64,000 bases of DNA, from contig FWWN02000246.1 in assembly GCA_900175165.2 (NCBI GenBank), positions 1-64,000 of the forward strand, given 5' to 3'. Each line of letters starts with the position of its first letter. Position 1 is the first letter of the stretch. Under the pieces are notes generated by a model. The model made no database searches, was not told where the DNA came from, and saw only the letters and a list, made by a program, of their open reading frames with translations. Of this stretch, positions 11,635 to 23,051 are shown piece by piece. This DNA comes from Rhizomucor pusillus (lineage: Eukaryota > Mucoromycota > Mucoromycetes > Mucorales > Lichtheimiaceae). The position numbers were made by a program, and so were the translations under genes.

Positions 11635-12011
11635 TTACAAATAGACACCGACAGCTAGAGATGTAAAGATTGTACCAAATCCTAGAAAGAGGGAAGCTAC
11701 AATGGATGCTTGTAGTTGCTTGAATAACGATGTGTTGCGGCTTTGGCTATATATCGTTCAAAGTATGAGTAACATGGTAATCATAATACACACGAAAATC
11801 TCTCTACACTTACACGACAAACATGCCTCCTGCAAAGAGACCAATAGAAAGGAAGATAAAAGCCAATGAAGGGTACAGCGATGGTGGAAGCGGTGACTTG
11901 AAAGGTGATGCTGCTACCCAGTCGTCCTAAACCGTGGAGATGTATTGTTAGCTGATTTGCGTTACGCCCACTCTCCTCGATTCAGTGCTTGTCACGTACG
12001 TGAGCTGTCAT
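11635..12011 (-). CDS. OST5: Oligosaccharyltransferase subunit Ost5/TMEM258
   Basis: A 78-residue protein built from three exons: 12011-12000 (only four codons, MTAH), 11926-11814 and 11746-11635. Introns are GTACGT...TTTAG and GTAAGT...ATATAG. The product has two membrane helices (LAFIFLSIGLFAGGMFVV, and VASLFLGFGTIFTSLAVGVYL at the C-terminus) preceded by SPLPPSLYP. This matches the Ost5/TMEM258 pattern of SP...P...P before helix 1 and a glycine-rich second helix, and the length equals the family norm of about 80. Ost5 is a small subunit of the ER complex that transfers the dolichol-linked glycan to Asn in nascent proteins. The gene is divergent from MIM1, with start codons 132 bases apart. 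No single frame is long enough for it to show in a simple open-frame scan. Confidence 0.85.
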
Positions 12012-12143
12012 GGGTATACGGTCGTGTGGTGAGGAGAGGGCCAAGGTTGAAGGTCCGTGTAACTTTTCGCATCGGTCGGGCGAACTTTTGGATAATCAAT
12101 CCCTTTGTGTCACTTATACACGGACTCTTTGCTTTCACAGAGT

Positions 12144-12524
12144 ATGGCAGACGCAGCAGACGTGGTGGTTGTCAAAGAATCAAGCACGGCCGTTGTGCGA
12201 CGCGAGCCGTGGTACCGCAATCCAACCCTCCTGTGGATCCTCCGTTCAGCAGCCGTCAACCTCGTGCTTCCATTCTTCAACGGCGTCATGCTCGGGTTTG
12301 GTGAGATCTTGGCGAATGAGCTCGTCTTCAAGTTTGGCTGGTTCGGCTTCTCGCGCGTATCACCCAGCGTTGCGCTTGGCTTGAACCCGGGCATTCCACC
12401 AAGTGGCACAGCAGACTACAAGAAGGCTCTGCAAGCGGATATCCGTCAACGACAAGAGCAGCAGAAGCAACAAGATACCATTACCACCTCCGAGTCTTGG
12501 TCAAGATCCACCAGTGAGCTTTAG
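12144..12524 (+). CDS. MIM1: Mitochondrial outer-membrane import factor Mim1/Tom13
   Basis: A single-exon gene of 126 residues starting at MADAADVVVV. The conserved core, residues about 22-62, reads PWYRNPTLLWILRSAAVNL then VLPFFNGVMLGFGEILANEL. This is the signature membrane segment of Mim1, with its GxxxG-like helix packing motif (GVMLGFGE). Mim1 with Mim2 forms the MIM complex, which inserts alpha-helical outer-membrane proteins and TOM subunits; the family is restricted to fungi. The C-terminal 40 residues are Gln/Ser-rich and not conserved. It shares a very short divergent promoter with OST5. Downstream, 12525-12884 has no gene. Confidence 0.9.
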   Translation: MADAADVVVVKESSTAVVRREPWYRNPTLLWILRSAAVNLVLPFFNGVMLGFGEILANELVFKFGWFGFSRVSPSVALGLNPGIPPSGTADYKKALQADIRQRQEQQKQQDTITTSESWSRSTSEL

Positions 12525-12884
12525 AAGATATACATTAGATCTGTCTTTATATTCTTTTTTGTGTATTCGCACCTCAATGCCCACGTTCTTTTTTATGCAA
12601 CAACGCAGTTGAAAGATACAGTGTACAAAGAACATGCTGTCTAACTGTAAAATGCAGCGCCTTATTACGACGGCTTAAACATCTATATATCATTTCAACC
12701 ATATGCAATGCGCATACTCGCCTTATACATTGAAAATGTAGTGTGAACTTCTTTTATTACGGAAAAGTTTGAACCGTTGCCAAGAACGCTTAAACAGCAT
12801 CGAAAATCGGTCGTACACGCACAGCAACGAATAGAAAGCGGAAATTGAAGGCCTCCACCATTCCTCTTCCTGGAACAGATCCAC
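12525..12884. other. Intergenic spacer, nothing recognised
   Basis: This spacer holds the 3' end of MIM1 and the 5' region of the NKAP gene, both on the plus strand. I saw no gene, RNA or repeat in it. Confidence 0.5.
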
Positions 12885-14175
<1,291 letters not shown>

Positions 14176-14228
14176 AATGACACCAACACCGATATCTAAA
14201 CCGCCATCAAACTTTAATGATAATCACT

Positions 14229-16017
14229 TTATAAACACTTTCTTTGTACGATGGATGCACCGTGCTCATCGTATTCCTGTCGAGAAATCCAAAGTTGATG
14301 AAATGTACCGAGAGACGAGACAATCGAACCTCCCAGCCAGCTGCTGCATTTTCGTTCAATTTGGTTGCCAGCTGCGTGGATTTTGACCTTGCTCTAATTC
14401 CCGATATAATCCATAAATAAACGGTATTCACCAATTATTGCCACATAAAAACAACTTACTCCTGGTGCAAGCACAGGCAATTCATAGTTGAGACGTTCGG
14501 TGAAGCCAGGGAACAAGGTGTTGCCACCTGTGACCACAATGTTGTTGAATAGTAACGGACGAAGATCAATGTCGCAATTTCTTATGCTGTTGAAAATAAG
14601 CTGATGCATTCCTTGGGTTTGGCTGATCTGCGACTGTTGCAGGGTAGCGATGGGGGTCTCAGGGTTTGTGGGCTAATATACGTGTTTAGGTAAATATATA
14701 TCTAATGAGAACCAAGTTACGACATGCTGTACCTTGCGCAGGAACTGTGCTGGTTGGAACAATGATTCGGTGATACGATATCGCTCCACACCGAACAGGT
14801 TATTATATCCGTCTGGGAATTCAAATGGCTTTTGTGGCCGTGATCCAATGATGCTTTAAAAAGAGAAAGCCTTTCAGTAACAGCTCCTGATCTTGACAGA
14901 AAATATACCATTCAATCCTACCCTTCATCAAAAGTCATCTCTGCAACTTGGCACACAGATTCCTTAAATTCATGAATGACGCGCTGCAAAAAAGATAGTT
15001 AACATTAGTTGATACAGGATAGGTGAAGGAAGTATACCATGATTTCAAAGTCATCGTAGGTCTTTGTTGTGTTTGGTCGATTAGAAAGTTGTACTTGAGG
15101 TGGCTGTCCGCTTTCCACTGGTTTTTTGCTGGCGACTTTGTACTGTGGTGTCACGTCCAAGTGTACATCGTTTTTGAGATAATCCAAAATTTGAGCAGAT
15201 ACCACGTCGCCAGCAAGAGGGTTATGCAATTCACCCTTCTGCAGCACATAGCCATCATAGACAGGTACTGCACTTGTTACACCGCCTCCAGAGTCCAGCA
15301 CTAGAGCTGTCGCACGACCAACCGAGAATCTATATAGCGTGAAACGAGGTTCAGTTTTGCCACGTCGCATATTTTCCCAAATAATCAATAACAACTAACG
15401 CAGTCATCACAGCATCTTTGGCAAGGTAAAATGCAGGGAATGAAAACTTTTCAAACGCCAACTCGACAGCCTTTTCGCGGTTCTCAGTCGTGTTCCATGC
15501 TGGTTCAGTAAGTAGCAACGGGTGCTGTGCAGGATCAACGCGAAGCATATCCCGAAAAGTTGCATTCCAAATCTGTTCTACTGCGTCCCAATCGTTCACT
15601 ACAAATGTTGCCGTATATATTAATATTTGTGATCTCTATTATCTTTCTGCCGTGGTGGTGGAGAAGACTTGCCTAGACCGTCTGTCATTGGGTTGCGCAC
15701 CTCCATATTTTCCCGCCAGGTATGCACCTTGCTGTCGCCAATAAAGTACTTGCTTCTCTGCGCATTCGCTTCGCTCATTGTCACATCACCGTCGCTGCTG
15801 GCTGGCGCTGGATCTGTGTCCGGTTCGTCAATGTAGCCATACGATGTAGGGAACATGGCTCGCGGCGTGTCTTCGCCGGCGTAACCAGCGCGCGTTGAAG
15901 TAGTGCCCATGTCAACCACGAGCGCATTGACTTCGTCTACAGAACCAGAGCGTGAGAAAATAACTCTTGTTCTTTTATGATCTCTAACAATAGCTTACCT
16001 CCTCCATAAGTCACCAT
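14229..16017 (-). CDS. ARP4: Actin-related protein 4 (Arp4/BAF53 family)
   Basis: Eight exons join in frame to 444 residues: 16017-15999, 15936-15673, 15598-15400, 15329-15038, 14983-14922, 14853-14733, 14672-14460 and 14393-14229. Actin-fold landmarks are [20 protein letters not shown] (phosphate loop 1), LVLDSGGG (phosphate loop 2), [15 protein letters not shown] (adenosine loop) and a C-terminus with [20 protein letters not shown]. The acidic insert after the first strands and the [10 protein letters not shown] segment are typical of Arp4, a nuclear subunit of the NuA4, SWR1 and INO80 chromatin complexes. The second intron has a GC donor (CTAG|GCAAGT); without it the DGLVNDWD join is out of frame. 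It is divergent from the broken frame at 16120. Confidence 0.93.
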
Positions 16018-16119
16018 GATCGCTGTGTGTCGTCGTATTCGCGCAGGAGGAAAGAAGCCTTTCAAATTTTCAAGGCCAGTCGAGGGCAATGAACTCCAAC
16101 CCCGCCAGCCGCGTCGAAT

Positions 16120-17136
16120 GTGGAAAGGTCAAACCAAACGCGTTTCGACTCCTTACAACTCGGCAATGTTACTACACGTTTTGCTGAAGAAAATCGAACA
16201 GTCGCCGACAAAGAAGCAGCGCTTGGAAAATTAATCAGCTCAGGTGAACGATCGCAGCCAAATGAGCAAAATATGGCAAACATTTGCGACGACGATGATA
16301 CAGTGTCCGCTTTGGATCCCAACAATCGCGACATCTTAAATGTGGTCGAAGAGTTGGGAAATGTGGAAGAAAAGCTTCCTGACGAGCTAGGAGCAATTCT
16401 CTGCTCTACTCCAGCAGGTAACGCATCTATGATCCTATCGCTGACGTGCACATACTGAATGATTGTAGATATTGGTATAGCTAGTAACAACTCTGCTGAA
16501 AATCAGCATACCCATGAAGACAGCGGAAGGGACAAGTATTCAAAGAGTTATAAGGGTAAATTTATATCTAGCAACTATCTGGCGCTGGGCCGTCCCTGAA
16601 ATGCGGCGTATATCTCGGCGCTTTCGCATTATGCGGATTCCCGGTTCTTCACGTTGGGTTGGGAATTGGTTTAAAGGCTTCCCTTTGAGATCCTGTGGAT
16701 ATCACATTTTATCAGAACTGGAAAGACCAGAGCGGATATCGGCAGTATATTTTACTCAAAGCTTCTTTTATGGATGTCAACAACCGGTGCTCCTTAGAAG
16801 CAGTGACTAACACTAGAACACTGCCACGAAGGGGAATGACCGCGGATTATTAGAAACTGCAAAGCGAATTCCCAAGCTTGCGCGTCACCGACTCTCCGTT
16901 TATAAGGGACGACAGCGTTAATGGAGTTTGCTAGTGCAGCAAGCATGGTCGATAAAGAATTATCCGATATATCAAGGTCTATCGCAATGATCATCGGTCA
17001 AGCTGCCTCACGGATCCATGTTCCACGCGTGTTCATCGTGCTCACGGCCAACAACCACCTATATTTCGAAGCATTTGATCTTGTGGAAGACAGCCTGTAT
17101 GTCCGACGACGGCACGAATGCCAACTTGTGCAATAA
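16120..17136 (+). pseudogene. Unidentified reading frame interrupted by stops and shifts
   Basis: An open first exon (MERSNQTRFD to about 16420, acidic) has a good GTAACG...TTGTAG intron to DIGIASNNSAENQHTHEDSG. Coding character then continues but hops frames: SSNYLALGRP stops at a TGA, and NAAYISALSHYADSRFF resumes in the same frame. DITFYQNWKDQSGYRQYILL follows in another frame with an internal TAG after GMTADY. A one-base shift at about 16918 leads to EFASAASMVDKELSDIS and a clean end at 17136. The pieces read as one protein with at least two nonsense codons and two shifts. I do not recognise the family. It could instead be an intron-rich gene that I cannot splice correctly. It is divergent from ARP4. 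Confidence 0.45.
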
Positions 17137-17285
17137 TACCCACGTCGATCTTGATACACAATAGGGGGGATATTTTATATGTTCAAGACAGGAAGAATAC
17201 ATACAAAGTATTTACAATAGAAGTGTAAAGAGAAAGTAAAACAAAAAAGAACAAGTCAAAAAAGGAAACAAGGCGAGAGAGTTTT

Positions 17286-20200
17286 TCAACGTTTCAATCC
17301 AAGAACCAAATCCATTACGACCTCTGGCGGTTTACGGTTGTAGCAACTGCATACATGCGCTAAAAGTGGAACATCGCTTTCGTCGATCCTACGTATGGTC
17401 AGTATACATATATATGTAATCCAATGCAAGATTCAAAAACTTACTCCATCTGCTTAAACAGCAGTTCGGGGTCATCCAGATAGAGCCTTTCATGTAAAAT
17501 AAGGCTCTTGAGGTATACAAGTTGCAGTCCATCCTCAAATGTCTCGAGGAGCTAAACATCTGGTCAATGAATGAAACATGGATATTTTTCGGTAGCAGTA
17601 TCTCCATCTTACTTTATCTGCGTCTGCTCCGTCTTCGTTTTGCTTCTTCATATCCATCAACAACTTTCGAACCATGCTGGACATTTTTACATCTTGTTCC
17701 TCCAGTTTACTGGATTCATGAAGATCTCCATCTTCGTTGTCTCCCAGCGGAAAATACTGATGCAAAGCGTAGCAGCGGCTATACAAAAAGGTCATCAGTC
17801 AGCTCGAAGAAGTGTATATATTTTATAAAATGCCCTCCACCACTAACCTTATATTGGTATCAATGATAAGACCGGTGGCTATATTGACAGAATCCGAGAG
17901 AGCAAATTGGTGCAACATTTTTTCCAGGTCACTCTTTAGCTGATTGATAAAGAGGGTATTTGGCGCTCCCATGAGTACAAAGTCTGATTTGTAAGTGTCA
18001 CAGTACGTGGCCATCAGTGATCTGCCATAAGACTTCGCGTACAACTTGTGTGCTGGTTCTACAGGCTCACTCTCGTCGTTGCTTAGTCGTGATATGTCTG
18101 GAGTCATGCGACACACCGTTGACCTAAGGTCAGGTTAGATTACATAACATGCATATCAGTGAATAATATAAGCTTACTTTAACATTGGAACCGGATAAGC
18201 GTCCGAGGGTATCTTAATGTTAAGATCACCGTGTGTTTCAGGGAGAAGCATAGCCGAAGCTGCCGCTGCCGTTGCTTCATCTGCTTGTTCAACCCGCTCG
18301 TGCATGGCATCATCTGCTGACCACTGTCCACCAGGAGTCATGTTCGGTGTGCTACTGGATGACGTCGATGTGGACCTGTCAGCCAGCGATTCGGGACTCT
18401 CGGATGGTTGATATTCGTCGGTACTTTGCTGCTGCGTTTTCGGTATGGCGATTGATTCAACGTCTGTCGCAGATCCCATAAGCTGCCTTGCAATTCTATC
18501 CTCTAATCTAGTGACAAAAATATCTTCTACAGCGCGTTCTTTCGCAAATATATTTCCAGGCATAACTGGTCCTGCGACGGTTTCGATGTTTTCGTAGACT
18601 TCGTTGCACCGTATCAGATAAGTCAACACAAACAGGATGCGACGAACGAGGGATGGGCGTTCACCGACGACGATTGTTCTTGTGACTCGGGTACAAGTAC
18701 CGACATATCCGTATAGATCACTTGCCAAATTAAAATGACACATTGGAGGTTAATTCATTCATGTCCCTGTTTCTGACATCATATGACCTTGTCAAACCTC
18801 AGCTGAGCCCAAAGCGGGTCATAATTGCCGTGTTGATACAGTGTCGTCTATGGAGACCGATGGTGAGCGATACGTTGTGACACAGATAAAGAAAATTTCA
18901 GTAAAGTATTCTAACCATATCCTCTTCTGGAGGTGCCACAGTATGTACCCAAGATAAATGGTACATTAAAACCGCAGTTATACACGTTGAAACGATAAAG
19001 TGGTGGGCTTTGTTGTCGAATTCATCAATAAGCGAAATAAGCTCGCGTACAAGTGCTTGCGCGTATTCCGCTTTGCGCTGAGGAAACGTGCACATGTTCA
19101 ACCACAAGGGCCTCTGCATATTAGATTGTGAGCACAACAATCTATCCCTACGTGCAAGCATTTGGTATATCTCACCTGAATCCGAGGCACTCTATATAGG
19201 TCATAAAATGCTCGCTTGAAATCAGATATACCATCCAGAAGAGTCGAATCATATTGAAACAAACTGTATGACGGAAAGCCCCTAGATCGTCGGGACTAGA
19301 TGGAGTTCGCGTTAAGAGACGAGTGCTGTGATCGCTTTTCTATCCTTCTTTTACGTGCCTGATGATGCAATGATGTGATTGATGAGCTTCCCCGGAAATG
19401 ATTCGAGAGAGTTTGTGATAGTATGGATTGCAAATGATGTAGATGGTTTTCAATGAGTTGAAAATGTGAGAATATAAAATCAAATAGCGTTTGATCTTTC
19501 TCATCGACGGTGATGATGATCGCAAGCGCATATTTCGTGTTCCTGGAGTAGCTTCGTATTGACTATGCATTGCTCACAAAGTTAGCAATAAACACCAACG
19601 TGGCAAAGCTCAAAAACATTGCAATTTATTACCGTCGTTGTGCTAGCGCTATCCAAGCTACCAGGCTCGGTGAAGAGCGGGGTGGTGGGAAGAGGCATTG
19701 GTCGGAAGAACCCATTTTCTATGCTTGTTTGGCTGAACCGGCATGATCTTTTGGACCGCAATGGATGGTAAGTGGGTGGCGATGCCTGATAAGGAGATTG
19801 GCGACACCTCTCATCGTCACTTGACAGTTCCGATACATTATCATCCAGTTGCACGGATAAGCTGGATGCTGAGCGGCGGGTGTGCTCGTTCGCATATGGT
19901 GCCCCAACAGGCGAAGAGGCGGTGGACCAATCACTATTCACCGATGAAAATGAAGTTCTTCGGGTAGCGTCCGTATCACGCGGATTGATTGTAAACACTT
20001 TAGAAAGCACAATCTGAGGCTCCTTGTCACGTTTGCAGTGCACTTTAGTGTTCATCCCCTTATATGCCAGAGGCGCTGTGCCAAATATCATGTCGCCAAG
20101 GAGATCCTGTCGGCGACTTGCCTGATTAAGAATAATCAGAACCATCGAGCGCTTTTCAACTTGTTCCATGTCAGTTGTACCTGACGTTGCGTCGAATGCT

Positions 20201-20653
20201 GAAAGGAGCTGTGATACTCATGATGAGACATGGGTCGGTTGGCAACAATAGGCGTTCGTCCATCATTTCTCCGATCCATAGCTCGCCCGCCGTTGGGTCT
20301 CGTGTAAAAACCCTGGCTTCCGTTCCACGAACGCGCCAATTCGCCCCGAGCTGCACCTCGGACAGGTGACAAAGACACGTCCTGACTGGAATCATACAGA
20401 ACGGATTTGTAAGTATCGCCAACATCCTGGCAGATCAAGATCCGAAGCTGGTCTTCTCCAAGGGATGCGGGTGACCATCTGAAACAGCATTGTAAGGTAC
20501 ATTACTACTTGACCCATGCGTCAAATATACGAACGATTCAGGTTCCAGTAACGATTTTGTATGGTTGTCGTCGTAATCTTTAAAAGCGGACTTTGTCCGG
20601 AACAGTCGCTGGAGCATGCTATTTGGTGGGATTACGTTCTCTTTGACCCACAC
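17286..20653 (-). CDS. Folliculin-interacting protein (FNIP/Lst4 family)
   Basis: A multi-exon gene ending at TGA 17286-17288. Exon pieces in order: MLQRLFRTKSAFKDYDD (start ATG 20617, or 20653 for a longer form); LICQDVGDTYKSVLYDSSQD; LGDMIFGTAPLAYKGMNTKV with QIVLSKVFTI; a Ser-rich linker; VGERPSLVRRILFVLTYLIR with CNEVYENIE; SYGRSLMATYCDTYKSDFVL; and DSVNIATGLIIDTNI. The QD..VL.DSS strand and the MxFGxxxxxYKG..K(V/I)H block are signatures of the FNIP longin/DENN fold. The later blocks match its central and C-terminal regions. FNIP/Lst4 partners with folliculin/Lst7 as a GTPase-activating complex for Rag GTPases at the vacuole, feeding amino-acid status to TORC1. Domain order is complete, so the gene looks intact, but I did not fix every internal exon border. 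The spacer 20654-20995 to the carrier gene holds nothing recognised. Confidence 0.85.
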
Positions 20654-20995
20654 GCAACCAGGCGTGGTGGCTGCTTACAAAAGGTACGAAAGGCTAGTTT
20701 GGTCTGAAAGGGAAAGCAAGCAAAAAGCAAGGGGAACAAGGGATCGTTTTTCAAGCAAGTGTGCTTCAGGTTCATTTCAAACGCCGTCTTTGGCAAGCTG
20801 TAATCGGGCGGGTATTTGAACATGCAGCGCATGAGCAGAAAAGGAACCAGTCATCGAATGTAAAAAAAGAGTGGCTATTGTACATTGCAATAAAAGAATA
20901 GAAACATACACGCGGCGAGTAGAGAGTGTATACACATTGGAAGCGGTTAATGGGTATAAATGAGTGTACAAGTCTATGGTGATGCTTCTTGTCAC

Positions 20996-22314
20996 CTAGT
21001 CTATGTCCAAAATGCGTTTCATGCGGTCGTACACGGCAAAGCTCACAGCGCCCATTGGCGCCACCTTCAAGTAGCCAATGCTTAGACCAACGTAAAATCC
21101 CTTGAAACCTTTGGTTCGATATATATCCTTGGCAGTCTCCGCAAAACTGACAAACTTCTCAGGGCTTAACAAACCTCCAACTTGCATACGCCGACGAATG
21201 ACCTGAAACAAACAAAAGAATACAAGTCTTAAAGATGAGGATAAACTAAACATATGCTGTTCCTATAAATACCTCCAAGGGGTAGCTGCTTGTTTGAGCT
21301 ACCAATCCTGCGATTCCTCCACAAGCTAATTCAGCCCATGTCTTCAACGGCGGTTTCTTTGCGAAGCGTCGCTGAGCAGGCGTCAGCTCCTTTGCATTCG
21401 GATCAAAATCCAGCGGCTTCCGTGTCCATTGCGTCACTGCAGGGTTGTATCGACAATAACGGGTTACCAGATGATACGTCCAAAAGGAAACACCTGCGTA
21501 AGGAACCATTCCAGCCACCGTCGGTAAGAAACCACGGTAAAAGTTCAAGTAGCTCCAATTCACTCCCCATTGCCGGCCAGCGGCAGGTTCGTTGTAAACT
21601 TGCTTAAATGTCGTCCACAGTCTTGGTCTGCCTTTTCCTTCCTGTTGTACCTCGTATGCCATCCGTACTCGCAGCAGATCCAAAGGATATGTAAACATGA
21701 CGGACGTTACACCTGCTAACGAACCCGCTGCAAACTGACGAGCAGCTGACTCTCTTTGCTTCGTAGGCATCAGAATCTAATGCAATTGTGTGAGTGAACT
21801 GTCTTGACTATCGAAAAGAATGAAACATACCGCCCGGTATTGTTCGTAAGCAACAAACTTGATCGCAGCGTAAGGAAATATACGGATTAAGGTCGCAGAG
21901 TGGCCCTGGAAAAGTCCAAGTAGGCCAGTATGTTTTACAATGTCTCTTCCTGCCTTGAAAACACCAGAAAATGTGCCTGTATACGCGGGCAAGGGTGAGC
22001 GACGTCGCTGCATAGAGGTTTCTGGCGTTCGAGTACTTTACCGGCATATTTATCGAATACGGGATTCCGCGCCTGAAAAAGGATCTTTACACGATCCAAG
22101 GGAGCAATGACAGTTTTGGCCTGGGAAAATGGTTAGTTCAACGGTGCGCAATGCAAGTGAACGCAATGCTAATATAGCTTACCAAGCAACCGGCAACACC
22201 TCCGGCTATACCTGATCGCACGACATAGTCCAGATTCTGTGCCTGCTTCAAAGTCTCAGTCTGGGACTTCACGGTTGCTGATTGCTGCAGCGCAGGCGGC
22301 GAGGACGATTGCAT
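20996..22314 (-). CDS. LEU5: Mitochondrial carrier, Leu5/SLC25A16-42 type (coenzyme A)
   Basis: Five exons give 355 residues in frame: 22314-22183, 22120-22042, 21976-21831, 21776-21273 and 21202-20996. Three mitochondrial-carrier repeats are seen, with signatures [10 protein letters not shown] (repeat 1), [13 protein letters not shown] (repeat 2) and [13 protein letters not shown] (repeat 3), each followed by G(F/L)xG(F/L)..G. The long loop between repeats 2 and 3, and the [20 protein letters not shown] block, fit the Leu5/Graves-disease-carrier group. That group takes up coenzyme A or its precursors across the inner mitochondrial membrane. The start was chosen at [11 protein letters not shown] because the upstream frame has only a GTG. 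Substrate assignment rests on family resemblance. Confidence 0.9.
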
Positions 22315-23051
22315 GGAGACGTCAAACACGAAAAACTTTAACGCCTGCGAAAACAGTCTTTGTGGGAAAAACTGGTCCCCGCTCTTTTTCCATCACATGC
22401 TGCCCGAAAATGAGATAAGAATTCGGAGTCAAGGCTACTTTTTGCTCAACGAATAGCACGATCGCTGTCAAAGCGGCATAGTATGCTGCTATATGTAAAG
22501 GCAAATAGCTATGATCGACGCATTATCGTTACAAAGAATTTATTGTAGGAAAAATGGATATTTAAATCCTGTGGCTGATCAGTTCATTGTTGTTATTGCA
22601 AAATGCGCGAGACGCAAAGCAGTACGTGCGTTGGTGATCTGTTATGGGCACAAACACTGGTTATTGATTCGGAAAGGTCCAGCTGTATGTATATTTATAG
22701 GAAGCATTATTGATATGGATCGACCAGTATGTCCAAACACTGGTCGTAGTAAAGGAACACGTTCCGCTTCAAAGGGGCACAAAGCGGGAAAATAAGGGGG
22801 CGCCAAAACTCATCTTTGTAAAGAAAGGCGACAGGCTGCGAACAGGAGGGGAAGAGACCTCGGGGAGGAGGGGTTGGTAAAGGGGCATCTTATTTCGTTT
22901 TGCAGCAGCAGTTAACAAGCAAGCTTTCCCTTCCTTCTATTTTCTCTCTTTCTTTCTCTCTTTCTTTTTCTTCTAATAAATCCTGCCCAACCCCCACCTT
23001 TACACTGCCTTTTAGGCTTCTTATAATCATTCCTTATTAATTTCTGTGACC
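22315..23051. other. Divergent promoter region with pyrimidine tract
   Basis: This 737-base region lies between the start codons of the divergent LEU5-like and chitin synthase genes. A strong CT-rich tract (about 22935-22990) precedes the chitin synthase ATG on the plus strand, as expected for a fungal promoter or transcription-start region. No gene was recognised. Confidence 0.5.

Noticed and set aside
14207..14434. Apparent frameshift at the ARP4 C-terminus
   Set aside because: Re-reading the minus strand gave a continuous frame through [15 protein letters not shown] to the stop at 14229; the other frame is a shadow.
17389..17866. Overlapping short frames on both strands near the FNIP 3' end
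   Set aside because: They fall in FNIP exons and introns and show no independent domain or start context.
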